A stretch of 64,000 nt of DNA. Origin: JABWBD01 sp040768665 (GTDB lineage Bacteria; Planctomycetota; Planctomycetia; Pirellulales; Thermoguttaceae). The notes beneath the pieces are model-generated. The model saw nothing but the letters and a program-made list of their open reading frames with translations. It was not told where the DNA came from and made no database searches. Location of the stretch: NCBI GenBank assembly GCA_040768665.1, contig JAXGMN010000028.1, positions 117,280 through 181,279 of the forward strand. The letters are read 5' to 3'. The position numbers and the translations under genes were made by a program. This document shows, in pieces, positions 35,017 through 43,623 of the stretch (positions are counted from its first letter, which is position 1; the number at the start of each line of letters is the position of its first letter).

Positions 35017-36557
35017 GGTTCGACGAACAATTCTTCGACGGGCACCACCATTACGTTTTCCGGCTCGATGGCCAGGGGGAAGGTGCTGATCGCTCGGTCC
35101 TCCTCGCGGATCTCCTTCGACTTGGGCGTCGGATACTGGTAGGGACTCGGGGCGCCGGCGACCAATGCCTTTTTGAACTCCTCGGCATTCGGGGTTACCG
35201 CGACGATCACCATGTCGTCGTACGGCAGGTGCTTGCGAATCGCCGCGTTGACCTCTTCGAGCGTGATTTCGTCCATCATTTCCCGGAACTTCTCGAGGTG
35301 GCTCTCCTCGATGCCGTAGAAGCGATCGTCCAAGGCATAGCCGAGCCGCTCCATGGTTGTCGGGGCGTAATGGAGGACGTAGTTCTTGAGGAATTTCCGG
35401 GTCAGGTCGAACTCGTCTTGCGACATGCCGCGGTCGACCAGGCTCGTCAGTTCCCGCAAGGCTGCTCGGATCGCGAAATGACGGGCCTCGTTGGGGACGG
35501 GCCGGATCCAGATCTCGAAGATCTGCTGCCGGCGGGCGACGTTTTGCGGCGGCATCTGCAGGTAGCCGCCGTTGGGAAAGTACTCGATATAGGAGTAATC
35601 GCCGTAGTTGAGTCCGCGTGCCTCTCGCAGGACCTGGTAGAGATGGCTGCTCGACCTGCGATGCTCGCCCAGCCAGGAATTGGCGATGGCCAGGGCGTAC
35701 CACTCCCGCGAGCCGCGGTGGACCGCGATAGGCAGTCCGAGACTGATTGCCGTCGCCGGGGCGTCCTTTTCCACGAGGACTAGCTGCCGGCCCTCGATCG
35801 GCTTGGGACTCGGCGGCGGCACTGCGACGGGCTTGCCGGCGGGCAAACGCCCCAGGTCTTCGCGGAGCCGCTCAAGGGTTGCCGGCCGGTAGCTCCCGCC
35901 GATTCCGATCACGACATTGTCGCGCGTGTAGTACTTGCGGTAGAACTTCCGGACGTCGTCCACGGTGATGCTCCGCACGCTTTGGACGGTTCCTTCGGTC
36001 AAATGGCCGTAGGGTGTGCCGGCAAAGATCGTGTTGTAGAGCACGGCCTTGCCCAACTCCTCGTCGCTGGCATAGCGAAGGACGTTTTCCAGGTAATTCA
36101 ATGTTTCGCTCTTGAGCCGGTCCAACTCCTCCTGTTTGAACGCGGGGGCGAGGATGGCCTGGACGAACAACGGATAGTAGTCCTCAACATTGTCCCGGTG
36201 AATGCGGCCGGAAAAGACCGTCATCTCCATCGAGCTCGAGGCGTCGTAGCGGCCCGCCATCGGGAACAGCAGATCGAGGATTTCCTTGTAATCGTGCCGG
36301 CGGGTCGATCCTTCCGAGAGCATGGCTGCAGTCAACGCCGCGAGCCCTTCTTTGCCCTGCGGATCGTTCTGCGAGCCTACCGCAAACCAGATCCGAAACG
36401 AGACCGAGGGATCGCTTTCGACCGGCAGGGCAACGACCCGGTCTTCTGGGACGGGCCTCGGCATCGCGGCGGAACTCTGGGCGGGCTCAGCCGCGCCGGC
36501 AAGTGAAGATGCGAGGAGCACAGCCGCCAATGGGGTGATCCAACTCGTCTTTTTCAT
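35013..36557 (-). CDS. M16 peptidase-like subunit lacking the zinc-binding motif
   Basis: 514 residues with a signal peptide (ITPLAAVLLASSLAGAA). The fold pattern of M16 (pitrilysin/insulinase) peptidases is clear, but where HXXEH should stand there is LAALTAAMLSEG, so no zinc site exists. Other M16 features remain, such as FYRKYYTRDNVVIGIGG and a C-terminal homologous half with RXXXGLNYGDYSY. It is the partner of the active subunit encoded just upstream: the genes overlap by 4 bp (ATGA), indicating coupled translation. M16 heterodimers of one active and one inactive chain are known from the mitochondrial processing peptidase and bacterial homologues. Confidence 0.88.
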   Translation of the reverse strand: MKKTSWITPLAAVLLASSLAGAAEPAQSSAAMPRPVPEDRVVALPVESDPSVSFRIWFAVGSQNDPQGKEGLAALTAAMLSEGSTRRHDYKEILDLLFPMAGRYDASSSMEMTVFSGRIHRDNVEDYYPLFVQAILAPAFKQEELDRLKSETLNYLENVLRYASDEELGKAVLYNTIFAGTPYGHLTEGTVQSVRSITVDDVRKFYRKYYTRDNVVIGIGGSYRPATLERLREDLGRLPAGKPVAVPPPSPKPIEGRQLVLVEKDAPATAISLGLPIAVHRGSREWYALAIANSWLGEHRRSSSHLYQVLREARGLNYGDYSYIEYFPNGGYLQMPPQNVARRQQIFEIWIRPVPNEARHFAIRAALRELTSLVDRGMSQDEFDLTRKFLKNYVLHYAPTTMERLGYALDDRFYGIEESHLEKFREMMDEITLEEVNAAIRKHLPYDDMVIVAVTPNAEEFKKALVAGAPSPYQYPTPKSKEIREEDRAISTFPLAIEPENVMVVPVEELFVEP

Positions 36558-37900
36558 CGCTCGGCTCCTTTCACCACAACGACGGTCCGCCGATTCGGGG
36601 CGAAATACTTCCTGGCTGCACGCATCACGTGTTGCGGTTTCACCTGCTGCATTGCGTGGAATAGCTGATCCACCACGTCGAGGCTTCCCGCCACTCCGAT
36701 GAAGCGGGCGAGTGCCTCGGCCACTCGGTTCGGCGCGTCGAGCGGCATCAGGAAACGGTACTTGTTGTGGCTTTTGACAGCCTCGAGCCGATCGGCGTCG
36801 ACCGGTTGCCGCTTGAACGATTCGAGCGTCCGGATGAGCTCGTCGCGAACGTACGGGATGTCGTCGGGACTCTTGACCATCGCCGTAATCTCGAACAACG
36901 GCATGTCGCGATTCAGCGGGAAATCGGCGTAGAGAAATTCAACCTTCTGCTCGTCCAGGACGAGCTTCTTGTAGAGCGGGCTGCTCCGGCCGAAGGCGAG
37001 GTCCTCCAGCAGCCGGGCGGCGACAAAGTCGCGGTCGTCCGGGTCCAGCGGCGCGCCGCGGTAGGCAACGGTGAGGATGGGGAGCGTCGGGCCCGGGTAA
37101 GACACTTCGGCATACCGCGGTTCCTTCTGCGCCGGCTCTTGCTCGATCTTCGGCGGTTCGTAGCCGGGGCGCCATTCGCCGTAGTACTTCTGGGCGAGGT
37201 CCAAGGTGTGCCGCGGGTCGACGTCGCCCACGATAAGGAGCGTGGTATTCTCCGGCCGGTAGAACCGCTTGAAAAACCAACGGCTGTACTGGTATCCCTC
37301 GGGCATCGCCTCGACGTCGGCTTCAAATCCCATGGTGGTGTGCTTGTACGTGTGGACGTCGTAGGCGGTATCGCGGAGTTTCTCCTCGAGGAAGAAGAAG
37401 GGCTGCGTGACGCTCTTGCGATACTCGCCGTAGATCGCCCCTGCCTCGGTCTGAAACGCCTCCTCGCTGTAGTCGAGATTGCGAAAGCGGTCGCTTTCGA
37501 TGTCCATCACGGTTTCGAGTCCTTCGTTGACAAATTGGAGGTGGTAGGCCGTGTAGTCGTCGGTCGTATAGGCATTTGCTCTTGCCCCCAGCCCGGTGAC
37601 GATGTTCTGGTAGACCGACGCGGGATACTTCTTGGTGCCGCGGAACATCATATGTTCAAAAAAATGGGCAAACCCCGATTTGCCCGGCTCTACCTCGTCG
37701 CGGCTGCCCGTGCGGACAATGGTCCAATAGGCGACCAGTCCGGGCGACTCCATGGGGACCGTGACCACCGTCAGGCCATTGCTCAGTTTCTCGGTATGGT
37801 ACTCATAGGGAAACACTCCTGAACCACTTGCGGGGGTCGCGAGGGCAGCGCAGGCCAGCACGGCCGCAGCGGCCAGGGGGCTCAAGCGAATCAGCGTCAC
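36554..37900 (-). CDS. M16 zinc metallopeptidase, active subunit
   Basis: 448 residues with a signal peptide (LAAAAVLACAALATPASG). The zinc motif is HFFEH (His79, Glu82, His83), followed at the expected distance by Glu159 in IYGEYR. The C-terminal half contains a second M16 fold. It degrades or processes peptides in the periplasm together with the inactive subunit overlapping its 3' end. The cleaved substrate is unknown. Confidence 0.93.
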   Translation of the reverse strand: MTLIRLSPLAAAAVLACAALATPASGSGVFPYEYHTEKLSNGLTVVTVPMESPGLVAYWTIVRTGSRDEVEPGKSGFAHFFEHMMFRGTKKYPASVYQNIVTGLGARANAYTTDDYTAYHLQFVNEGLETVMDIESDRFRNLDYSEEAFQTEAGAIYGEYRKSVTQPFFFLEEKLRDTAYDVHTYKHTTMGFEADVEAMPEGYQYSRWFFKRFYRPENTTLLIVGDVDPRHTLDLAQKYYGEWRPGYEPPKIEQEPAQKEPRYAEVSYPGPTLPILTVAYRGAPLDPDDRDFVAARLLEDLAFGRSSPLYKKLVLDEQKVEFLYADFPLNRDMPLFEITAMVKSPDDIPYVRDELIRTLESFKRQPVDADRLEAVKSHNKYRFLMPLDAPNRVAEALARFIGVAGSLDVVDQLFHAMQQVKPQHVMRAARKYFAPNRRTVVVVKGAER

Positions 37901-38142
37901 ACGCGTCTCCTTGTTATGAATTTCATGTTTGTTTGCCAGCCCGGCGGATGGGAGAGATCTGCCGGGGCTCGCGTGCTGGGCATTCTACGGTGGCTGCCAT
38001 AGGGCATGTTCTCGGAGCGACGCGGTGGAGGATTTTCTGGGCGGCGAGTGGAGCCGGAAAGTGGGAAGGCGACGGAAGGAGGCATACGGAAAGAGATACC
38101 CGCCCCCCGGTGCGTCGGTGGTTCCGTCGCATGTCGCCGACC

Positions 38143-38171
38143 TTGCGTGATCGACGGAAGGGCCTTATATT
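38143..38171 (+). promoter_or_regulatory. Sigma70 promoter for the TPR membrane protein
   Basis: TTGCGT (38143-38148), 17-base spacer, TATATT (38166-38171). Start codon 81 bp downstream. It sits in the 352-bp divergent region between the M16 pair and the TPR gene. Confidence 0.6.
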
Positions 38172-38252
38172 ACATGGTTTATCGCCCGCGACGTCGGGGC
38201 AGTCGACTGCCTTGGCAATCTGACCGCGAATGTATCCAAGGATGCCGAAGAC

Positions 38253-39329
38253 ATGAAAAGCGAACGCCGGCACGAGCTCCAACACAACGCCTTGGCCGAC
38301 TGGATTGGCCGCAATTTCCAGGCGATCCGCCCCTACGGCAACGCCATCCTGGCGGTGATCTCGCTGGTTCTGCTGATCGCGGTCGGGTGGCTGTGGTGGT
38401 CCCGGCAGGTGGCCGCCGGGGACGCGACCGCCTGGAACGAGCTCTATCTGGCCCAGGTAAACAATAATCCGGGCGAGTTGATGGACGTCGCCGAGAAACA
38501 TCCGGGGACGAGGGTGGGACATTGGGCGGCGGTCGTGGCGGGCGATATGCATTTGGCGATGGGCTGCGAGCAGCTTTTTACGAACAAGGCCACCGCGGCT
38601 CAAGACCTCCGCAAGGCGGTGGAGAGTTATCTCCGGGTCCTGCAAGACAGCCAAACGCCGATGCTGCGAGAAAGAGCGACCTTCGGGCTCGCCAGGGCGT
38701 ACGAGGCGCTCAGCGGCACGCGGCAGTCCCAGGGAGAACTCGACAAGGCGGTCGAGACCTATCAGACCGTGGTGGATAAGTGGCCGGACGGTGCGTATAC
38801 CGAAATGGCCCGGCAGCGGCTGGACGATCTGAAACGGCCGGCGACGAAGGAGTTTTACGACAAATTTGCCCAGTACGACCCGAAGCCGGCCTTCACCGAA
38901 CAGCCTGGCGCGCCGGGCGAAAAGCTCCCGTTCAGCACCGACGCCCTTCCCGATTTCCCGGATCTTCCCAAACCCGATGATACGACTGTCGAGCCGACCA
39001 CTCCCGAAAGCACTCCGGCCGACCAGGCTCCCGAGAAGGAGCAGGAGATGCGCCAGGCCGAGACGGCCGAGGCAACGCCCGCGGAGTCTCCGGTTTTGAA
39101 ACCGCCGGCGACACCGAGCGAGGAGCCGAAGGCGGCGGAGCCGAAGGCGGTTGAGAAGGCTGCCGAGAAGACCGACCAGGCGGAGCCGAAGGCGCCTGCC
39201 GAGAAGACCAAGGAGGCGGAGGCGACCGAACCGAAGCCGGTCGCCGAGAAGGCTGAGGACGCAAAACCAGCCGAGCTGAAGCCGGCCGACGAGAAGGCTG
39301 AGGAAGCAAAGCCGGCCGACGACAAGTAG
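38253..39329 (+). CDS. Membrane-anchored TPR protein, YfgM-like topology
   Basis: 358 residues. A cytoplasmic N-terminus (1-33) is followed by one membrane helix (AILAVISLVLLIAVGWLWW) and a periplasmic helical TPR-like domain (about 55-200) with repeats such as RERATFGLARAYEALSG. From about 225 the chain is a Pro/Lys/Glu/Ala-rich low-complexity tail with near-repeats KPADEKAEEAKPA. This layout resembles YfgM, the ancillary subunit of the SecYEG translocon that acts with PpiD, but the low-complexity tail is extra. A strong promoter precedes it and a terminator follows. Assignment to YfgM is by topology only. Confidence 0.7.
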   Translation: MKSERRHELQHNALADWIGRNFQAIRPYGNAILAVISLVLLIAVGWLWWSRQVAAGDATAWNELYLAQVNNNPGELMDVAEKHPGTRVGHWAAVVAGDMHLAMGCEQLFTNKATAAQDLRKAVESYLRVLQDSQTPMLRERATFGLARAYEALSGTRQSQGELDKAVETYQTVVDKWPDGAYTEMARQRLDDLKRPATKEFYDKFAQYDPKPAFTEQPGAPGEKLPFSTDALPDFPDLPKPDDTTVEPTTPESTPADQAPEKEQEMRQAETAEATPAESPVLKPPATPSEEPKAAEPKAVEKAAEKTDQAEPKAPAEKTKEAEATEPKPVAEKAEDAKPAELKPADEKAEEAKPADDK

Positions 39330-39342
39330 TGTGTCGGGCGAG

Positions 39343-39412
39343 GTGTCAGGAACCATTTGCCGCTCCACCGGCCCTCCGGGTGCTTCGCACAAAGGGTTCC
39401 TGACACTTTTTT
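39343..39412 (+). terminator. Rho-independent terminator built from a dispersed repeat
   Basis: Perfect 12-bp arms GTGTCAGGAACC (39343-39354) and its complement (39395-39406), a 40-base loop and a T6 run. It follows the TPR gene by 14 bp. The arm sequence and loop resemble a repeat seen in many planctomycete genomes, judged from memory. Confidence 0.65.
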
Positions 39413-39435
39413 CTCGAACGTTGCTTGCCGCTGCC

Positions 39436-40431
39436 GTGCCTGATCGCCTTTCTTCCGAACCCGTGGAACTGATTGTCGACCCGTCGCAGGCGGGCTGGCG
39501 GCTCGATATTTTCCTGGCTCATCATTTCCCCGACTATAGCCGCGTGCATCTGCGGCGAGTGATCACGGCCGGAGGCACACGGGTCGGCGAGGTCGGAGGA
39601 AAGCCGAGCTACCGGCTCAAGGCAGGTCAGCGGGTTCAAGTCGTTCTGCCGGAGTTGCCCCGGGAAGCTCCGCGGGCCGAGAACATTCCGATCGACCTCG
39701 TCTACGAGGACGACTGGCTGATCGTCGTGAATAAACCGCCCGGGATGGTCGTTCATCCGGCTCGCGGACACTGGTCCGGCACGCTGGCCGGCGCGCTGCA
39801 GTACCATTTCGGCGGAACGCTGAGCACCGTGGGCGGCCCGACGCGGCCGGGGATCGTTCACCGGCTGGATCGCGACACCAGCGGCATCCTTCTTGTTGCG
39901 AAGAACGATATGGCGCATTCGAAGCTTGCCGCGCAGTTCGAAACCCGCGCGATCCGAAAGGAGTATTTCGCGCTGGTGGCCGGCACACCCGATCGCGACC
40001 GGGACCTGATCGACCTGCCGATCGGCGCCCATCCACAACATCGGGAGAAGATGGCCATCCGCCGCGACGCCCCGGACAGCCGGCCGGCGCAGACCTATTA
40101 CGAGGTCGTCGAGCGTTTCGAAGGGTTTGCAGCCGTGGCCGTTCGCCCGAAGACGGGCCGGACGCACCAGATCCGGGTTCATCTGGACCATATCGGCTGC
40201 CCGATCCTCTGCGACCGGCAATACGGCGGCCGATCGCAGGTCACTCGCGGCGAGATTCGGCGCGACCCCGGCGACGAAGTGGTGCTGCTCGATCGGCAGG
40301 CCCTGCACGCTCACCGGCTTCGGTTCGCGCATCCGGAGACCGGCGAAGAGCTTGCGCTGGAGGCTCCGCTGCCTGATGACATGCTGGGAGTCTTGGAGGA
40401 GTTGCGGGGGTATCGGGTTGCACCTTTGTGA
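39436..40431 (+). CDS. rluD: RluD-family 23S rRNA pseudouridine synthase
   Basis: 331 residues from GTG 39436; no ATG is available, and the exact start is uncertain because the frame is open through the upstream terminator. An N-terminal S4 RNA-binding domain (about 15-75: RLDIFLAHHFPDYSR) is followed by the RluA/RluD catalytic domain with HRLDRDTSG (Asp145) and, further on, PKTGRTHQIRVHLDHIGCPILCD. It isomerises uridines in helix 69 of 23S rRNA (positions 1911/1915/1917 in E. coli). It resembles RluD more than RluC, based on the overall length and S4 domain. Confidence 0.9.
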   Translation: MPDRLSSEPVELIVDPSQAGWRLDIFLAHHFPDYSRVHLRRVITAGGTRVGEVGGKPSYRLKAGQRVQVVLPELPREAPRAENIPIDLVYEDDWLIVVNKPPGMVVHPARGHWSGTLAGALQYHFGGTLSTVGGPTRPGIVHRLDRDTSGILLVAKNDMAHSKLAAQFETRAIRKEYFALVAGTPDRDRDLIDLPIGAHPQHREKMAIRRDAPDSRPAQTYYEVVERFEGFAAVAVRPKTGRTHQIRVHLDHIGCPILCDRQYGGRSQVTRGEIRRDPGDEVVLLDRQALHAHRLRFAHPETGEELALEAPLPDDMLGVLEELRGYRVAPL

Positions 40432-40440
40432 AGGTCGTTT

Positions 40441-40521
40441 AGCCGCAGTGCCCAGCGGGCCGCGCGCTGGTGACCGAGAGCCGCGCCGCCCTTCGCCCGA
40501 CGCGCGGCCCGCACTGCGGCT
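40441..40521. repeat. Long GC-rich imperfect hairpin after rluD
   Basis: AGCCGCAGTGC (40441-40451) pairs with 40511-40521 and GGGCCGCGCG (40457-40466) pairs with 40501-40510, with a small internal bulge. It begins 9 bp after the rluD stop and could terminate or stabilise transcripts. No T-run follows. Confidence 0.6.
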
Positions 40522-40616
40522 GAAGACCTTGGGACCGTTACAGGGGTGGTGTCGCGTTGGCGGCGGGGGATAGGATTCGGCGGTGGTTCAACCGGGACTT
40601 GGCTGGTGTCCCCCAT

Positions 40617-40646
40617 TTGCGATTGCACGCCAAGCGGCGTTAGAAT
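40617..40646 (+). promoter_or_regulatory. Sigma70 promoter for the ABC ATPase gene
   Basis: TTGCGA (40617-40622), 18-base spacer, TAGAAT (40641-40646); start codon 32 bp downstream. Confidence 0.55.
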
Positions 40647-40678
40647 TCCGAAAACGCCGCCTCCTGCGGATTCCTTTC

Positions 40679-41410
40679 ATGTCGCTGATCCAACTTCGGG
40701 ACGTAAAGAAGATCTATCATCTTGAGGAGGTCGAGGTTAGCGCGCTTCGCGGCGTCTCGCTCTCGATCCAGAAGGGCGAGTATGTGGCCCTCATGGGCCC
40801 CTCCGGCTCAGGGAAATCGACGCTGATGAACGTACTCGGCTGTCTCGACCGGCCGAGTGACGGCAGCTACCTCCTCGCCGGCAACGAAGTCTCGCGTATG
40901 TCGCGCGACGCCCGCGCCCGGCTGCGCAACGAACGGATTGGCTTCGTCTTTCAGAATTTCAATCTCCTGCATCGGACAAGCGCCGTCGAAAACGTCGAAC
41001 TGCCGTTGCTTTATGCCCGTAGCCTGACGGCGCGGGAGCGACACCGCCGGGCGGTTGAGATGCTCGAAAAAGTCGGGCTGGCGGACCGCATGGACCACCA
41101 TCCTGGCCAGCTCTCGGGGGGGCAGCAGCAGCGGGTCGCCGTCGCCCGGGCCCTGGTCAACCGCCCCTCGATCCTCATGGCCGACGAGCCGACCGGGAAT
41201 CTCGACTCTCGGACCAGCCGCGAGCTGATGGAGATCTTCCGCCAACTCAACGACGACGGTGGCATAACCATCATCCTCGTTACCCACGAGCAGGATGTGG
41301 CCCGGCACGCCGGCAGATACTTCGTGCTCCGCGACGGCCTGATTGTGGCCGATACGGCCGACTTCGACCTAGCGCTCGACTCCTTGCACGCACGCGACTT
41401 CGAAGACTGA
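40679..41410 (+). CDS. MacB/LolD-type ABC transporter ATPase
   Basis: 243 residues. Walker A is GPSGSGKS (about 40-47), the Q-loop FVFQNFNLL, signature LSGGQQQRVAVARAL (about 143-157), Walker B ILMADEPTGNLD, and the H-loop VTHEQ. The layout fits the LolD/MacB/FtsE group, which powers lipoprotein export or peptide/antibiotic efflux rather than solute uptake. The permease partner is not adjacent, but a TolC-like outer membrane channel follows 101 bp downstream, suggesting a MacAB-TolC-type system whose other parts lie elsewhere. Confidence 0.88.
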   Translation: MSLIQLRDVKKIYHLEEVEVSALRGVSLSIQKGEYVALMGPSGSGKSTLMNVLGCLDRPSDGSYLLAGNEVSRMSRDARARLRNERIGFVFQNFNLLHRTSAVENVELPLLYARSLTARERHRRAVEMLEKVGLADRMDHHPGQLSGGQQQRVAVARALVNRPSILMADEPTGNLDSRTSRELMEIFRQLNDDGGITIILVTHEQDVARHAGRYFVLRDGLIVADTADFDLALDSLHARDFED

Positions 41411-41488
41411 GTAAGCTGCGGCAATTAATTAGGCCGCATCGAGTCCATCGGCTTTTCCTGTCCTGTCGGTTGCACTCGCGGTAGCGGT

Positions 41489-41515
41489 GGGGGAGGTCCG
41501 ATGTACGAAGTATGA
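41489..41515 (+). promoter_or_regulatory. Four-codon leader ORF coupled to the TolC-like gene
   Basis: GGGGGAGG (41489-41496) lies 4 bases before ATG 41501, which encodes only M-Y-E-V before TGA at 41513-41515. That stop overlaps the start of the TolC-like gene (ATGA at 41512). The ribosome binding site is well placed for the leader and 15 bases from the real start, suggesting translation by reinitiation. Confidence 0.4.
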
Positions 41516-43257
41516 CGGGCTGTTTCCGGATTGCCGCACTGCTGGCCTTCGTTGTCGCCGCGCCCAACAGGGGTGCGGCCGAGCCGTGGCATTTCATCTT
41601 TCCCGAACAGCGCCACATCGAGATCCGCGACCCCTCGCTCCTGCCCCGCGCACCGTTGCCGCGATTGCCGGTCCCGCCCACGGTTGCTGCACCGCGCGTG
41701 GACCGCCCCCAGCGATTGATCGCGCTGGACGAAGCGATTGGGATTGCGCTGTCCAACGCCGAGGTGATCCGAGTGCTGTCCGGAGCTGGCGCAACATCGA
41801 GCGGAAGGACAGTCTACGACCCGGCCGTGCAAAACACCGAGATCGACCGGGCCCGCGCCCGTTTTGACCCTACGATTCAATTCCAAAACCAGTTCCGCCA
41901 AACGGAAATACCCGGGCCGGAAGTGCTCGGCCGGGATCCGCTCCGGCTCGGGATCGGGGGCGACCAGACCGAGACCTATGACATGGACTTCGGACTGTCG
42001 AAGAGAGCGGCGACCGGAGGCTTGTTCGACTTGGGTGTGAATGCCGGCAGCGTGCAAACCACGCCCGGGGTCCCGACCCTGGACCCACTCGCGCGCTCAA
42101 CGATCGACTTGAGCCTCGTTCAGCCTCTTCTGAAAGGGGCCGGGGTTCGCGCCAACCTTGCTCCAATCGAAATCGCACGCATCGACACCGAGCGTTCCTT
42201 TTTCCAGACCAAGGACGCCGTGCAGCAGTCGGTGCGAGGCGTGATCGAGGCGTACTGGGCCGTAGTCTTCGCCCGCGTCGATTTGTGGACAAGGAGGAAA
42301 CAGGCAGAACAGGGCAACGAGTCGCTCGACCTGGCGGAAGCCCGGCAGAGATTTGGTTTTGCCGGCGCCTCGGAGGTCGCGCAGGCGCGAACCGCGTATG
42401 CCAATTTCCGGGCCGGCGCAATCTCGGCCGAGGCGGCCTTGCTCGACCGCGAAGCCGCGCTGCGGAACATTCTTGGATTGCCGCCGTCCGACCCGGTGCA
42501 TCTCGTTCCTGCCACGGCGCCGGCAGGGGAGTGGTTGAATGTTCAATGGGAGTCGGTGCTCCGGACGGCCGAGCAGTTTCGGCCGGACCTGATCGAACTC
42601 AAGCTTGTGCTCGAAGCCGACCGGCAGCAATTGCTCCTCGCGAGAAACCAGGCTCTTCCTCAGCTCGACGCCCGGGGCTTGTACCGCTGGGACGGTCTGT
42701 CGGGCAGGACCCCGGACCGCCGGTACCTCTCCACGGAACCGGGCCAGTTCACCGGCTGGGAATTGGGAGTGACCTTCTCCGTACCGCTGGGCCTTCGCGA
42801 AGGCCGGGCCACGGTGCGCCAGCGGGAACTCCTGATCCAGCGCGACCGGGCGAATCTCGAACAGGCCCTGCACAACACGACGCACACCCTGGCCACGAGT
42901 TACCGCAGTCTTGCCGAGTTCTACCAGCAGTATCGCGCCTTTCGCGAGGCCCGCGAGGCGGCGCGGTTGAACCTCGACGTACAATGGAAGGAGTATGAAT
43001 TGGGCCGCACAATCTACCTCAATGTACTCCAGGCGATCACCGACTGGGGCAATGCGGTCTCGGCCGAAGCACAGTCGCTCATCCAGTACAACATCGAGCT
43101 GGCCAACCTCGAATTGCAGACCGGCACTATCCTGGAAGCCCACGGCATCCGCTTCGTCGAGGAACGTTTCGCGGCCATCGGTCCGCTGACTACCTCGCAG
43201 CTGCTATCCCCTTGCCATGCCGCCCGGTTCGAACCACGGCCGGTACCCGGGCGGTGA
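41512..43257 (+). CDS. TolC-like outer membrane efflux protein
   Basis: 581 residues with a signal peptide (RIAALLAFVVAAPNRGAAE). Two outer-membrane-efflux (OEP) repeats are visible: the first with DLSLVQPLLKGAG and a long helix region, the second from about residue 370. Typical TolC-like alpha-barrel heptads (AEARQRFGFAGASEVAQARTAYAN) and beta-strand residues occur. It forms a trimeric channel through the outer membrane for efflux or type I-like secretion. The ATPase upstream of it suggests a MacB-like partner. The short Pro-rich tail after residue 555 is unusual. Confidence 0.88.
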   Translation: MTGCFRIAALLAFVVAAPNRGAAEPWHFIFPEQRHIEIRDPSLLPRAPLPRLPVPPTVAAPRVDRPQRLIALDEAIGIALSNAEVIRVLSGAGATSSGRTVYDPAVQNTEIDRARARFDPTIQFQNQFRQTEIPGPEVLGRDPLRLGIGGDQTETYDMDFGLSKRAATGGLFDLGVNAGSVQTTPGVPTLDPLARSTIDLSLVQPLLKGAGVRANLAPIEIARIDTERSFFQTKDAVQQSVRGVIEAYWAVVFARVDLWTRRKQAEQGNESLDLAEARQRFGFAGASEVAQARTAYANFRAGAISAEAALLDREAALRNILGLPPSDPVHLVPATAPAGEWLNVQWESVLRTAEQFRPDLIELKLVLEADRQQLLLARNQALPQLDARGLYRWDGLSGRTPDRRYLSTEPGQFTGWELGVTFSVPLGLREGRATVRQRELLIQRDRANLEQALHNTTHTLATSYRSLAEFYQQYRAFREAREAARLNLDVQWKEYELGRTIYLNVLQAITDWGNAVSAEAQSLIQYNIELANLELQTGTILEAHGIRFVEERFAAIGPLTTSQLLSPCHAARFEPRPVPGR

Positions 43258-43317
43258 GCAACTGCCGAGACCGCCTTCGAACTCGACGGGCAGGCAGCGG
43301 AACTCGAAGCAAGTCAT
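43204..43317 (-). CDS. Possible small protein of 37 residues
   Basis: An excellent ribosome binding site GGAGGAG (43321-43327 on the complement) lies 3 bases before ATG, giving MTCFEFRCLPVEFEGGLGSC and ending GGMARG. It is Cys/Gly-rich and unfamiliar. The 3' end overlaps the convergent TolC-like gene by 54 bp. It could be a short functional peptide or chance. Confidence 0.3.
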   Translation of the reverse strand: MTCFEFRCLPVEFEGGLGSCSPPGYRPWFEPGGMARG

Positions 43318-43346
43318 TTCTCCTCCGCTCCGGGCAACTGAAGAAT

Positions 43347-43520
43347 CTACGGGGCCAATTCCAGATCCCTGGCGTCCACCGCCGTAAAGCGGAGATCTTC
43401 CCAAGGAACGACCGCAAAGAGAACTGGTGCCTGCCAGGCTTCTCGATCGTACCGCTTCCCGTGACAACCATCGCACTGCTCGCACCGCTTGAACGCGTAC
43501 TGCCCGCTGCTCCTTGCCAC
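43347..43520 (-). CDS. Possible small Cys-cluster protein of 57 residues
   Basis: A GTG start at 43520 has a GGAGAAGAGGG ribosome binding site. The product contains a C-x2-C-x2-C cluster (CEQCDGC), then PVLFAVVPWEDLRFTAVDAR and a stop. The codon use of the second half looks coding. It lies between the stop of the large kinase gene and the next small ORF on the same strand. No family is recognised. Confidence 0.35.
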   Translation of the reverse strand: MARSSGQYAFKRCEQCDGCHGKRYDREAWQAPVLFAVVPWEDLRFTAVDARDLELAP

Positions 43521-43623
43521 GTTGGTCCCTCTTCTCCGCAATGCAGGCCCGACAGCCCCACGGCCCTCCAACCCTTCGCGGGAACGAATTGTTCCGGCGG
43601 GCGGTGGAAGCCACGGTTTCCCG

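Noticed and set aside
33379..35703. Minus-strand open frame of more than 700 codons across the alpha-galactosidase-like gene and into the M16 gene
   Set aside because: It overlaps the glycoside hydrolase antisense and the 3' part of the M16 gene in a different frame; those genes have clear family signatures.
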